Part shown: positions 23,749 to 32,515 of the stretch, piece by piece
Position numbering within the stretch: the first letter of the stretch is position 1
Layout of the letters: every line of letters starts with the position of its first letter
Assembly (NCBI RefSeq): GCF_008905045.1
Contig: NZ_VWMY01000025.1
Coordinates: 26,332 to 90,331 of the forward strand
DNA: 64,000 nt
DNA from: Streptomyces albicerus
Lineage (GTDB): Bacteria; Actinomycetota; Actinomycetes; Streptomycetales; Streptomycetaceae
Direction of reading: 5' to 3'
The notes under the pieces: generated by a model
Seen by the model: the letters and a program-made list of their open reading frames with translations, nothing else
Told to the model about the DNA's origin: nothing
The model's database searches: none
Translations under genes and position numbers: made by a program

Positions 23749-24741
23749 ATGAGGGCCGACGATCTCGCACCGCTGGGCCGCACGGGACTTCCGGTCAGCC
23801 GTCTCGGGCTGGGACTCGCTTCCCTGGGCGGCCTGTTCGAGCCCGTGCCGGAGGAACAGGCGGCCGCCACTCTCGACACCGCCTGGGAGCTGGGCATACG
23901 GCTCTACGACACGGCTCCCGTGTACGGGTACGGGCGCTCGGAGACCCGTACGGGCGCGGCTCTCGCGTCGCGGCCGCGGGACGCGTACGTGCTGTGCACC
24001 AAGGTCGGCCGGCTCATCGAACCGGGAGGCCGCGACACCCAGCCCATCTGGGCAGACCCCCCGGCGGGCGTCGGGCCCCGGCTCGACTACTCGTACGCCG
24101 GGGTGATGCGTTCGGTCGAGGAGAGTCTGGGGCGGCTGGGGCTCGGCCGTGTCGACGTGCTTCATGTGCACGATCCCGACGAGGACTTCGGGGCGGCGGT
24201 GGGAGAGGCGTATCGCGCGCTGGCCGAACTCCGGGCCAGGGGTGTGATCGGTGCCGTCTCGCTCGGCGTCAACCACGCCCCTGTGGCGGCCCGTTTCCTG
24301 AAGGAAGCCGCTTCGCCCGGTCCCGACTGTGTGCTGCTGGCCGGGCGTTACAACCTTCTCGATCAGTCGGGACTCGACGAGTTGCTGCCGCTGTGTGCCG
24401 AGCGGGGAGTGGCCGTCATGGCCGCGGGGGTCTATCAGTCGGGGCTGCTGGCCGATCCTCGGCCCGGTGCTCCGCACGGATACGCGTCGGTCCCTGCCGA
24501 ACTGACCGCGCGTATCGGGGCGTTGAGGCGGGTGTCCGCGGACTTCGACGTGCCGCTTCTCGCGGCGGCCGTGCAGTTCCCTCTCGGGCACCCCGCCGTC
24601 GCGAGCGTGGTCGTCGGCGCTCGTTCGGCCGACGAGGTGGCCGGGAGCGTGGATCTCTTCAACCATCCCGTCCCACCGGACTTCTGGACGGCCGTGAAGG
24701 CAGCGGGCCTACTCCCCGCTGCCGCTCCAACGCCCTCCTAG
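23749..24741 (+). CDS. Aldo-keto reductase, D-threo-aldose/L-fucose dehydrogenase type
   Basis: A 330-residue TIM-barrel oxidoreductase. LGLGLASLGG, LYDTAPVYGYGRSE (with the catalytic Asp and Tyr), LCTKVGR (Lys), VDVLHVHDPDE (His) and AGRYNLLDQ, MAAGVYQSGLL are typical of the branch that oxidises L-fucose and D-threo-aldoses with NAD(P). The start is GTG-ATG; I take ATG 23749 after GGGAAGAGG. It lies 119 bases behind the quinone oxidoreductase gene and is probably independent. Sugar specificity is inferred from family resemblance only. Confidence 0.88.
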   Translation: MRADDLAPLGRTGLPVSRLGLGLASLGGLFEPVPEEQAAATLDTAWELGIRLYDTAPVYGYGRSETRTGAALASRPRDAYVLCTKVGRLIEPGGRDTQPIWADPPAGVGPRLDYSYAGVMRSVEESLGRLGLGRVDVLHVHDPDEDFGAAVGEAYRALAELRARGVIGAVSLGVNHAPVAARFLKEAASPGPDCVLLAGRYNLLDQSGLDELLPLCAERGVAVMAAGVYQSGLLADPRPGAPHGYASVPAELTARIGALRRVSADFDVPLLAAAVQFPLGHPAVASVVVGARSADEVAGSVDLFNHPVPPDFWTAVKAAGLLPAAAPTPS

Positions 24742-24806
24742 GTCCTAGGCATCTCCCGAACCGGTGGGCTTGCCGATGTGGCGGGGCGAAGAAAGGCCCG
24801 CCGCGG

Positions 24807-25238
24807 TCAGGACTTCGGCGGTGCCGAGTCGTCGGGGCCCTCGCCGGTCCCGCCCTCCCGCCGCTTCAGCTCCTCCTCGCGGCGGCGCAGGTCGTCCTCC
24901 CAGTCCTTGAGGAGGGCGTCGTCGTTCTTCGCGGCGTCCGTCGGATCGTCGCCCTTGGTGCCGTCCTTGCCGTCGTCCTTGAGGGACTTGAGGAACTCGG
25001 GGTTGTCGTCGGGCGCGACCCAGCCGCCACGGCGGCCGGACGGGGAGGCACCGCGCGGCGTGCGCGCGCGGCCGACGATCAGCCAGGAGATGGAGCCGAC
25101 GAGCGGGAACAGCAGCACGAGAATCGCCCAGAGGGGCTTGGGGATGTACCGGATCTCCTTCTCATCGGTGGTGATGCAGTCGATGAACGCATAGATGCTG
25201 AGTGCCAACGGCACCAGGATCATCAGCACCCGAAGCAT
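24807..25238 (-). CDS. Membrane protein with PLDc_N domain
   Basis: A 143-residue protein: two hydrophobic helices (LRVLMILVPLALSIYAFIDC and KPLWAILVLLFPLVGSISWLIVGRAR) form the phospholipase-D-nuclease N-terminal (PLDc_N) domain, with no PLD catalytic HKD motif. The remainder is a charged cytoplasmic tail with a predicted coiled-coil (WEDDLRRREEELKRREGG). Stand-alone PLDc_N proteins are common and uncharacterised. It is divergent from mqnL. Confidence 0.82.
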   Translation of the reverse strand: MLRVLMILVPLALSIYAFIDCITTDEKEIRYIPKPLWAILVLLFPLVGSISWLIVGRARTPRGASPSGRRGGWVAPDDNPEFLKSLKDDGKDGTKGDDPTDAAKNDDALLKDWEDDLRRREEELKRREGGTGEGPDDSAPPKS

Positions 25239-25327
25239 GCGGCGGTCCCCCTGCGTGTGGAGATCGGGGCCACGTGAAGCGGCCCCCGTTACAGGTTCAG
25301 CGTAGCGAGTAGCCGATACTGGAACGC

Positions 25328-26788
25328 ATGGCTTACGACGATCTTCGCTCCCTGCTCCGTGCGCTGGAGCGCGAGGGCGACCTCAAGCGCATCAAGGCCG
25401 AGGTCGACCCGCATCTGGAGGTCGGGGAGATCGTCGACCGCGTACAGAAGACGGGCGGCCCCGCCCTGCTCTTCGAGAACGTACGCGGGTCGGCGATGCC
25501 GCTCGCGATGAACGTCTTCGGAACGGACCGGCGCCTGCTCAAGGCGCTCGGCCTGAAGTCGTACGAGGAGATCAGCGAGAAGATCGGCGGACTGCTCAAG
25601 CCGGAGCTGCCGCACGGGTTCGTCGGCGTGCGCGAGGCCTTCGGGAAGCTCGGCGCGATGACGCACGTACCGCCGAAGAAGATCAAATCCGACAACGCGC
25701 CGGTGCACGAGGTCGTGCTTCACGGTGACGAGGTGGATCTGGACCGGCTGCCCGCCCTCTTCACCTGGCCGCAGGACGGCGGTTCCTTCTTCAACCTGGG
25801 GCTCACCCACACCAAGGACCCGGAGAGCGGCATCCGCAATCTCGGGCTCTACCGGCTCCAGCGCCACGACAAGCGCACCATCGGCATGCACTGGCAGATC
25901 CACAAGGACAGCCGCAACCACTACCAGGTGGCCGCACGGCGGGGCGAGCGGCTGCCGGTCGCGATCGCCTTCGGGTGCCCGCCCTCGGTGACGTACGCGG
26001 CCACGGCCCCGCTGCCCGGCGACATCGACGAGTACCTCTTCGCCGGGTTCGTCCAGGGCAAGCGGATCGAGATGGTGGACTGCAAGACGGTGCCGCTGCA
26101 GGTGCCGGCGCAGGCCGAGGTCGTGCTGGAGGGGTGGCTGGAGCCCGGCGAGATGCTCCCCGAAGGCCCCTTCGGCGATCACACCGGCTTCTACACGCCG
26201 CAGGAACCCTTCCCGGCGCTGACGATCGACTGCGTGACGATGCGCAGGCGTCCGCTGCTCCAGTCGATCGTGGTCGGCCGCCCGCCGACGGAGGACGGGC
26301 CGCTGGGCCGGGCCACCGAGCGCTTCTTCCTGCCGCTCCTGAAGATCATCGTGCCGGACATCGTGGACTACCACCTCCCCGAGGCGGGCGGCTTCCACAA
26401 CTGCGCGATCGTCGCGATCGACAAGAAGTACCCGAAGCACGCCCAGAAGGTGATGCACGCCGTCTGGGGCGCCCACATGATGTCGCTGACCAAGCTGATC
26501 GTGGTCGTCGACTCCGACTGCGACGTCCACGACCTGCACGAGGTCGCGTGGCGCGCGCTGGGCAACACGGACTACTCCCGTGACCTCACCGTCGTCGAGG
26601 GCCCGGTCGACCACCTCGACCACGCCTCCTACCAGCAGTTCTGGGGCGGCAAGGCGGGCATCGACGCGACGAAGAAGTGGCCCGAGGAGGGCTACACGCG
26701 GGACGGCGGCTGGCCCGACATGGTGCTCTCCGACCCGGAGACCGCGGCGAAGGTCGACCGACGCTGGAAGGAGTACGGACTCTCGTGA
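25328..26788 (+). CDS. mqnL: UbiD-type prenylated-FMN decarboxylase of the futalosine menaquinone pathway
   Basis: A 486-residue UbiD-superfamily protein (AYDDLRSLLRALEREGDL start; TWPQDGG; GMHWQIHKDSRNHYQ; EGPFGDHTGFYTP with catalytic Glu region; VDSDCDVHD). It removes the carboxyl group of a late naphthoate intermediate in the futalosine route, using prenyl-FMN made by the UbiX homologue encoded nearby. The gene overlaps the prenyltransferase gene mqnP by four bases. In S. coelicolor the same order of decarboxylase, prenyltransferase and UbiX-like gene is found, as I recall, which supports the name. Confidence 0.93.
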   Translation: MAYDDLRSLLRALEREGDLKRIKAEVDPHLEVGEIVDRVQKTGGPALLFENVRGSAMPLAMNVFGTDRRLLKALGLKSYEEISEKIGGLLKPELPHGFVGVREAFGKLGAMTHVPPKKIKSDNAPVHEVVLHGDEVDLDRLPALFTWPQDGGSFFNLGLTHTKDPESGIRNLGLYRLQRHDKRTIGMHWQIHKDSRNHYQVAARRGERLPVAIAFGCPPSVTYAATAPLPGDIDEYLFAGFVQGKRIEMVDCKTVPLQVPAQAEVVLEGWLEPGEMLPEGPFGDHTGFYTPQEPFPALTIDCVTMRRRPLLQSIVVGRPPTEDGPLGRATERFFLPLLKIIVPDIVDYHLPEAGGFHNCAIVAIDKKYPKHAQKVMHAVWGAHMMSLTKLIVVVDSDCDVHDLHEVAWRALGNTDYSRDLTVVEGPVDHLDHASYQQFWGGKAGIDATKKWPEEGYTRDGGWPDMVLSDPETAAKVDRRWKEYGLS

Positions 26789-27687
26789 GCAGCGCATCAG
26801 CGGCGCTTCCGCAGCCCGGGCGCACCAAGGCGTTCCTGCGCCTCGTCATGATCGAACACTCCGTCTTCGCGCTGCCCTTCGCGTACATCGCGGCGCTGTC
26901 GGCGATGTACCAGCTGGACGGGAACATCCACTGGGGACGGCTGCTGCTCGTCACCGTCGCGATGGTCGGGCTGCGGACCTTCGCCATGGCCGCGAACCGG
27001 ATCATCGACCGCGAGATCGACGCCCGTAACCCTCGTACGGCCCACCGCGAGCTGGTCACCGGTGCCATGTCGGTGAAGCACGCCTGGACGGGTGCGCTGG
27101 TCGCGCTGGTCTTCTTCCTCGGCGCGGCCGCGCTCCTGAACCCGCTGTGCCTGGCCCTCGCACCCATCGCCGTGATCCCGATGGTCGTCTACCCGTACGG
27201 CAAGCGGTTCACGAACTTCCCGCAGGCGATCCTCGGTCTCGCGCAGGCGATGGGGCCGGTCGGCGGCTGGCTGGCGATCACCGGTGAGTGGTCCTGGGAC
27301 GCGGTGATCCTGGGGCTCGCGGTCGGCATCTGGATCGGCGGCTTCGACCTGATCTACGCCTGCCAGGACGTGAAGACGGACCGCGAGATCGGCGTCATGT
27401 CGGTCCCGGCGCGCTTCGGCATCCCGGCCGCGATCTGGGGAGCGAGGGGTTGCCACGCGCTCACCACGGCCCTCTTCGTCTGGTACGCGCTGGCCACCGA
27501 CGCGGGAGTCTTCTTCTGGTTCGGCCTGCTGATCGTCGCGGCCGCCTTCCTCTACGAGCACTCCATCGTCAAGCCCCACGACCTGACCCGCGTCAACCGC
27601 GCCTTCTTCAGCGTCAACGGCTTCATCGGGATCGCCCTGTTCGTGTGTGCGCTGCTGGATCTGCTGGTGCGCGGGCTCACCGTATGA
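26785..27687 (+). CDS. mqnP: UbiA-family prenyltransferase of menaquinone biosynthesis
   Basis: A 300-residue membrane protein, GTG start overlapping mqnL. Two Asp-rich Mg-prenyl-diphosphate motifs of the UbiA family are present: NRIIDREIDARNPRTA and DVKTDREIGVMSVPARFG. About eight helices follow the standard pattern. It attaches the polyprenyl tail to dihydroxynaphthoate-type acid in the futalosine pathway. The 3' end overlaps the convergent rhomboid gene by eleven bases. Confidence 0.93.
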   Translation: MSSASAALPQPGRTKAFLRLVMIEHSVFALPFAYIAALSAMYQLDGNIHWGRLLLVTVAMVGLRTFAMAANRIIDREIDARNPRTAHRELVTGAMSVKHAWTGALVALVFFLGAAALLNPLCLALAPIAVIPMVVYPYGKRFTNFPQAILGLAQAMGPVGGWLAITGEWSWDAVILGLAVGIWIGGFDLIYACQDVKTDREIGVMSVPARFGIPAAIWGARGCHALTTALFVWYALATDAGVFFWFGLLIVAAAFLYEHSIVKPHDLTRVNRAFFSVNGFIGIALFVCALLDLLVRGLTV

Positions 27688-28282
27688 GCTCGGGCGGGGT
27701 GGTCGCCCGGCGGCGGAACAGGAACGCCGCCGCCACGCCCGCCACCAGACCGATCAGGTGACCCTGCCAGCTGACGCCGGTCTGTGTGGGCGCGAGGCCC
27801 ACGAGGATCGAGCTGCCCCATACCGCGCCGACCAGCAGGCCGACGACGACGCCGATCGGCCGGCGCTCGACGAAGCCGCTGACCAGCAGGAAGCCGAAGA
27901 GGCCGAAGATCAGGCCGGAGGCACCCGCCGTGTTCGTGCCCGACGGCGCCACGAGCCAGACGCCCAGGCCGTCGGCGACGATGATCAGCGCGCAGACGGC
28001 GGCGAAGCGGCGCAGCCCGCCGAGGGCCGCGAGAAAGCCGAAGACCAGCAGGGGCACGGTGTTGGCGGCCACGTGCGCGAAGCCGAAGTGGATGAAGGAG
28101 GCGGGCACGACGTCGACCAGCTCGGAGGGCGTGCGCGGCATGATGCCGAGGCCGTCCAGCTCATGGCCGCTGACCACGTCGACCACTTCGAGCAGCCACA
28201 GCAGTCCCACCCAGCCCACCATCAGCTTGGCGGCGGTCTTCGCGCGATCTCCGCGCGTCCATTCCAGCCCGGTACGTGACAT
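27677..28282 (-). CDS. Rhomboid-family intramembrane protein
   Basis: A 201-residue six-helix membrane protein. HFGFAHVAANTVPLLVFG gives the HxxxN segment, TAGASGLIFGLFGFLL the GxSG catalytic Ser, and SWQGHLIGLVAGVAAAFLF the catalytic His, so the protease dyad is intact. ATG at 28282 has GGGGG upstream. It should cleave transmembrane helices of unknown partners. It converges with mqnP and is divergent from mqnM, i.e. it is inserted within the menaquinone gene run on the other strand. Confidence 0.9.
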   Translation of the reverse strand: MSRTGLEWTRGDRAKTAAKLMVGWVGLLWLLEVVDVVSGHELDGLGIMPRTPSELVDVVPASFIHFGFAHVAANTVPLLVFGFLAALGGLRRFAAVCALIIVADGLGVWLVAPSGTNTAGASGLIFGLFGFLLVSGFVERRPIGVVVGLLVGAVWGSSILVGLAPTQTGVSWQGHLIGLVAGVAAAFLFRRRATTPPELIR

Positions 28283-28369
28283 GGCAACCCCCACTGCTCG
28301 TCCACTCCGTGGAACGGCTGCGCCCCCTCGTCCGGTTCCCACCCCACGGCGCCGGATAGGCTCGGTGTC

Positions 28370-29053
28370 GTGAACCCAGCCAAGCCAGGAGAGACGGCGC
28401 GTACGCCTTGGATCGTAGGGGTGTCCGGCGCGTCCGGCACACCGTATGCCGCTGCCGTGCTGCGCGCGCTCCTGCAAGCCGGGGAGAGCGTCGACCTCGT
28501 CATCTCCCGTGCCTCACGGCTCACTCTGCTCGACGAGACCGGGATCAGTTTCCGGGACGCGCACTGGCAGGAGGACCTGCGGGGCTGGCTGGCGCGGGGG
28601 GCGGACGGGAAACCCGGCACGTTCGAGGTGGACGTCGACGACGTACGTCACTGGAGCGCGGGGGACCTGGCGGCGGGGCCGTCCTCGGGCTCGTACCCCT
28701 CGAAGGGCATGCTCATCGTGCCCGCCTCCACCGCCTGCGTCGCCGGAGTCGCGCTCGGCCTCTCGAAGGACCTGTTGCAGCGCGCCGCGAGCGTCACGCT
28801 CAAGGAGAGGCGCAAGCTGGTCGTCGCCGTCCGCGAGACCCCGTTGAACGGGCAGACCCTGCGGCATCTGGTGACACTGGACGACGCGGGCGCGACCGTA
28901 CTGCCGGCCTCCCCGGCGTTCTACGCGGGCGCCACGCACATCCAGGACCTGGTGGACTTCGTCGCCGGGCGGGTGCTGGACGCGGCGGGCGTCGGGCACT
29001 CGCTCTACCGCCGCTGGGAGGGCGAACTCGGCGGCGGCTCACGCACGATCTGA
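28370..29053 (+). CDS. mqnM: UbiX-type flavin prenyltransferase (futalosine pathway)
   Basis: A 227-residue UbiX-family protein, GTG start. It has the FMN-binding GVSGASGTPYAAAVLRAL at residues 16-33 and the SxxTxxG-like PASTACVAGVALGLSKDLLQRAASVTLKERRKLVVAVRETPLN (listed in pieces; residues about 117-160). Such enzymes prenylate FMN to give the cofactor for UbiD decarboxylases, here MqnL. Slightly longer than typical UbiX because of an insertion around residues 68-105. Confidence 0.9.
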   Translation: MNPAKPGETARTPWIVGVSGASGTPYAAAVLRALLQAGESVDLVISRASRLTLLDETGISFRDAHWQEDLRGWLARGADGKPGTFEVDVDDVRHWSAGDLAAGPSSGSYPSKGMLIVPASTACVAGVALGLSKDLLQRAASVTLKERRKLVVAVRETPLNGQTLRHLVTLDDAGATVLPASPAFYAGATHIQDLVDFVAGRVLDAAGVGHSLYRRWEGELGGGSRTI

Positions 29054-29145
29054 GTACAGCGGTAGTCAGTACAGCGGTAATCCGAGCAACGCAGCAGTAC
29101 CCACTCATCACTTCAGGAACTCTTCAGCGGAAGGCTATCGATCGC

Positions 29146-29601
29146 ATGGACGCGGTGGACAGGCAGCTCATCCAGGCCCTCAGGGAGAACGGCCGGGCCT
29201 CATACGCGGAGCTGGGACGCCTCGTCGGACTGTCGGGACCCAGCGTCACCGACCGCATCAACCGCCTGGAGGCCGCCGGCGTCATCACCGGCTACCGCGC
29301 GACGGTCGACGCGGCCTCGCTCGGCCTCGGCGTCACCGCCCTCATCGGCATCTCGCTCTCCGACGCGGCCGACCACGAGGACGTGGCGCGCCGGATGAAG
29401 GACCTGGGCGAGATCGAGGACTGCTGGTTCATCGCCGGTGACGACTCCTTCATGCTCAAGGTGCGGGCGCCGGACGTGGACGGACTGGAGAAGACGATCC
29501 GCCGACTGTCCGGGACGAAGGGCGTCTCCCGTACGCGCACGACGATCGTCCTCTCCACGAAGTGGGAGAACCGGGTGGGTGAGCTGCCCGAAGAGGCGTA
29601 G
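29146..29601 (+). CDS. Lrp/AsnC-family transcriptional regulator
   Basis: A 151-residue protein: winged helix (DAVDRQLIQALRENGRASYAELGRLVGLSGPSVTDRINRLEAAGVI is the region, residues 2-48) and a C-terminal RAM ligand-binding domain with GDDSFMLKVRAPDVDGLE. Lrp-type octamers respond to amino acids. Its place between mqnM and mqnE, with 92 and 52 bases on either side, suggests it may adjust these genes, but that is inference. A 15-base direct repeat (AGTACAGCGGTA) lies just upstream. Confidence 0.88.
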   Translation: MDAVDRQLIQALRENGRASYAELGRLVGLSGPSVTDRINRLEAAGVITGYRATVDAASLGLGVTALIGISLSDAADHEDVARRMKDLGEIEDCWFIAGDDSFMLKVRAPDVDGLEKTIRRLSGTKGVSRTRTTIVLSTKWENRVGELPEEA

Positions 29602-29653
29602 GAACGTAGGCGTACGGTTGACAAGGTTCGTCACGAGGAGAGGTAGAAACAGC

Positions 29654-30817
29654 ATGGATGTCGGGCTCAAGCGCGAGCTGGAGGACAAGGTCCGGGCCGG
29701 TGAGCGGCTGACCCGCGAGGACGGCATCGCGCTGTACGAGTCGGACGACCTGGCCTGGCTGGGCGGGCTCGCACACGAGGTGCGCACCCGTAAGAACGGT
29801 GACGTCGTCCACTTCAACGTCAACCGTCACCTCAACATGACGAACGTGTGCACCGCGTCATGCGCCTACTGCTCGTTCCAGCGGAAGCCGGGCGAGAAGG
29901 ACGCGTACACGATGCGCATCGAGGAGGCCGTCCGCCTCGCCAAGGCGATGGAGGGCGAGAACCTCACCGAGCTGCACATCGTGAACGGGCTGCACCCGAA
30001 CCTGCCGTGGCGGTACTACCCGCGGTCGCTGAGCGAGCTGAAGAAGGCGCTCCCAGACGTGTCGTTGAAGGCCTTCACGGCCACGGAGATCCACCACTTC
30101 GAGACGATCTCGGGGTTGTCGGCGTCGGAGATCCTGGACGAGCTGATCGAGGCGGGCCTGGAGTCCCTGACCGGTGGTGGTGCGGAGATCTTCGACTGGG
30201 AGGTCCGCCAGCACATCGTCGACCACCGGACGCACTGGGAGGACTGGTCGCGGATTCACCGGCTGGCGCACGAGAAGGGTCTGAAGACCCCGTGCACGAT
30301 GCTGTACGGGCACATCGAGGAGCCGCGTCACCGGGTGGACCACGTCCTGCGCCTCCGTGAGCTCCAGGACGAGACCGGCGGTTTCCAGGTCTTCATCCCG
30401 CTGCGCTACCAGCACGACTTCGTGGACGTGAAGGACGGCAAGGTCCGTAACCGCCTTCAGGCGCGTACGCAGATGGCGACGGGTGCGGAGGCGTTGAAGA
30501 CCTTCGCGGTGTCGAGGCTGCTGTTCGACAACGTGCCGCACGTCAAGGTCTTCTGGGTGATGCACGGCGTCCAGACCGCGCAGTTGGCGCTCCAGCACGG
30601 CGCCGACGACATGGACGGCTCGGTCGTCGAGTACAAGATCACGCATGACGCCGACAACTACGGCACGCCGAACAAGCTGACCCGTGAGGACTTGCTGGAC
30701 CTGATCCGTGATGCCGGGTTCCGGCCGGTGGAGCGGAACACTCGGTACGAGATCATTCGCGAGTACGAGGGGCCGGACACGGGGCGTCGGGAGTCACCTC
30801 AGCCGATGCGGGTCTGA
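29654..30817 (+). CDS. mqnE: Aminofutalosine synthase (radical SAM)
   Basis: A 387-residue radical-SAM enzyme with CxxxCxxC in NVCTASCAYCSFQRKPG (residues about 66-74) binding the 4Fe-4S cluster, and LHIVNGLHPNLPW, GGAEIF, TPCTMLYGHIEEPRHR, HGVQTAQLALQHGADDMDGSVVEYKITHDAD typical of the MqnE/MqnC group (the last quoted in part by features at residues 300-335). Length and the gene neighbourhood fit MqnE, which joins a chorismate-derived enolpyruvyl benzoate to SAM to give aminofutalosine. It acts directly after MqnA, also in this window. Confidence 0.93.
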   Translation: MDVGLKRELEDKVRAGERLTREDGIALYESDDLAWLGGLAHEVRTRKNGDVVHFNVNRHLNMTNVCTASCAYCSFQRKPGEKDAYTMRIEEAVRLAKAMEGENLTELHIVNGLHPNLPWRYYPRSLSELKKALPDVSLKAFTATEIHHFETISGLSASEILDELIEAGLESLTGGGAEIFDWEVRQHIVDHRTHWEDWSRIHRLAHEKGLKTPCTMLYGHIEEPRHRVDHVLRLRELQDETGGFQVFIPLRYQHDFVDVKDGKVRNRLQARTQMATGAEALKTFAVSRLLFDNVPHVKVFWVMHGVQTAQLALQHGADDMDGSVVEYKITHDADNYGTPNKLTREDLLDLIRDAGFRPVERNTRYEIIREYEGPDTGRRESPQPMRV

Positions 30818-30883
30818 GGCTCGCTTCCCCCACCCACCCGCCCCTCCAACTGGTGAGGGGGCTGCGCCCCTCCCACTCCCGCT

Positions 30884-31013
30884 CCTCAAGCGCCGGAGAG
30901 GCTGAGATACCCAGCCCGTCCGGCGTTTGAGGACGAGGCCGTTCAGGCCGATGGCGGGGGTCTGGGGGCGGAGCCCCCAGGGATGGGACGGGTAGGGGCG
31001 GCGGGGGCGAGGG
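30884..31013 (+). repeat. Dispersed intergenic repeat, family B, copy 2
   Basis: The element starts with CCTCAAGCGCCGGAGAGGCTG, the near-perfect inverse of CAGCCCGTCCGGCGTTTGAGG at 30912-30932, and continues with the hairpin CTGGGGGC-GGA-GCCCCCAG at 30962-30980 and GATGGGACGGGTAGGGGCGG. The last three modules repeat the 18612 copy. It occupies the gap between mqnE and the glycosylase gene (260 bases), which holds nothing else I can support. Confidence 0.75.
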
Positions 31014-31077
31014 AAGCGGGTGCTGCGCCGCGCGCGGTCGTGGGTGACACACCGCCTCGGGCGGGTACCCGGCCGGC

Positions 31078-31725
31078 ATGGCTACCACGGCGCCCGAGGA
31101 CGAGTACACCGCTGAACCGTTCCTCCCCTCGCACGGCGGACTGACCGCGCTACGGAAGGCCGCTGCCGAATGCCGGGGATGCCCGTTGCACCGGGAGGCG
31201 ACCCAGACCGTGTTCGGCAAGGGGGACACGGACGCGCGAGTCATGCTCGTCGGGGAGCAGCCCGGCGACCAGGAGGACCGGCAGGGTGAACCCTTCGTCG
31301 GCCCCGCGGGACGCCTGCTCGACCGTGCCCTGGCGGAGGCGGGCATCGACCCGTCCCAGGCGTACGTGACGAACGCCGTCAAGCACTTCAAGTTCACTCG
31401 CTCCGGACCAGGCAAGCGTCGCATCCACAAGGCGCCCAGCCTGCGCGAGATGACGGCCTGCGGCCCATGGCTCGCCGCCGAGCTGAACCTCGTCGAACCC
31501 GAGCTGATCGTGGTGCTCGGAGCGACCGCGGGCAAGGCGCTGCTCGGCTCGTCGTTCCGGGTCACCCAGCAGCGCGGGGCCCTGCTGGAGGCGGAGATCC
31601 ACGGGCACAAGGAGCGAGTCGTCGCGACCATCCACCCGTCCGCCGTGCTGCGCGCGGACGACCGGGACGCGGTCTACCGCGGGTTCGTCTCCGACCTGAA
31701 GGTGGCGGCACGGGCGTTGGACTGA
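31078..31725 (+). CDS. udgX: UdgX-type uracil-DNA glycosylase
   Basis: A 215-residue family 4-like glycosylase with GEQPGDQEDRQG (motif A, residues about 58-69) and TIHPSAVLR (motif B, near 186). The decisive mark is GKRRIHKAPS at about residues 112-121: the KRRIH loop is the signature of UdgX, whose His forms a covalent bond with DNA after removing uracil. Four Cys for an iron-sulfur cluster are expected; CRGC near the start and CG later are visible. ATG at 31078 has no clear ribosome site. It stands alone between a repeat and an acetyltransferase gene. Confidence 0.92.
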   Translation: MATTAPEDEYTAEPFLPSHGGLTALRKAAAECRGCPLHREATQTVFGKGDTDARVMLVGEQPGDQEDRQGEPFVGPAGRLLDRALAEAGIDPSQAYVTNAVKHFKFTRSGPGKRRIHKAPSLREMTACGPWLAAELNLVEPELIVVLGATAGKALLGSSFRVTQQRGALLEAEIHGHKERVVATIHPSAVLRADDRDAVYRGFVSDLKVAARALD

Positions 31726-31857
31726 GCGGTTGGCCTGAGGGGTTGGCCTGAGGGGGGTGCACTTAAAGGGGGTGAGGGGGCATGCCCCACGCCCGGCGAG
31801 TGTCCGTTCTTCGGAATGGCCTTGAGCCACGCTCGAAGTAATGGATAACCTCCCCGT

Positions 31858-32391
31858 ATGTCCCTTACCTTCGAGCTCGACCCCTCCGTCGATCACGCCC
31901 TGCGTGACGGTGTCGTCGACCTGTGGGTCGACGTGTCCAACGCGGGCGGCGCCGTCGGCTTCGTACCGCCCGTCTCGCGCGAGACGATACGTCCGGAACT
32001 CGTGAAGCACTTCGTCGCGATGGCCGAGGGGCGTGCCCGGCTGCTGATCGGCCGGGACGACGACGGGGACGTCGCCGCGACCGCCTTCTTCACCTTCAAC
32101 ACGCACCGGCTGATGACGCACTGGGTGTGGCTCTACACGGTGATGGTGCACCCGAAGCACCATGGCAAGGGCTACGGGCGGGACCTGCTCGCGGCCGCCG
32201 CGGAGGCCGCCCGCGGGTTCGAGGGGATCGAGGCGATACGTCTCACCTGCCGGGGCGGGGAGGGGCTCGAGCGGTTCTACGGCTCGTGCGGTTACAAGGA
32301 GGTCGGCCGCGTACCGGACGCGATCCGGGTGGCGCCGGGCGAGGACCGGGACGACATAATGATGCTGCTGTCACTGGGCCGCGTCGACTGA
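31858..32391 (+). CDS. GNAT-family N-acetyltransferase
   Basis: A 177-residue protein with the GNAT acetyl-CoA motif VMVHPKHHGKGYGRDLLAAAAEAARGF and the following RLTCRGGEGLERFYGSCGYKEVGR segment. Substrate unknown. ATG at 31858 follows an AT-richer promoter-like stretch. The 132-base gap upstream contains a tandem GGTTGGCCTGAG repeat immediately after the glycosylase stop. Confidence 0.85.
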   Translation: MSLTFELDPSVDHALRDGVVDLWVDVSNAGGAVGFVPPVSRETIRPELVKHFVAMAEGRARLLIGRDDDGDVAATAFFTFNTHRLMTHWVWLYTVMVHPKHHGKGYGRDLLAAAAEAARGFEGIEAIRLTCRGGEGLERFYGSCGYKEVGRVPDAIRVAPGEDRDDIMMLLSLGRVD

Positions 32392-32515
32392 CGGGAGCCG
32401 GGGGAGGCGCAAGAAGACCCGAGGCACCGAGCACCCCCCTACAAGATCACCGCCCGCCCGTGCTTCACTGGACGGTGCCCTTTGGGAACGTACGGAACGG
32501 GAAGAGTGGATTGAG

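Noticed and set aside
24779..24801. Hairpin between the convergent aldo-keto reductase and PLDc_N genes
   Set aside because: The GCGGG/CCCGC stem is only about five base pairs and such stems arise by chance at this GC content.
31726..31857. Tandem GGTTGGCCTGAG repeats after udgX as a functional element
   Set aside because: Only two copies right after the stop codon; more likely a small slippage event than a signal.
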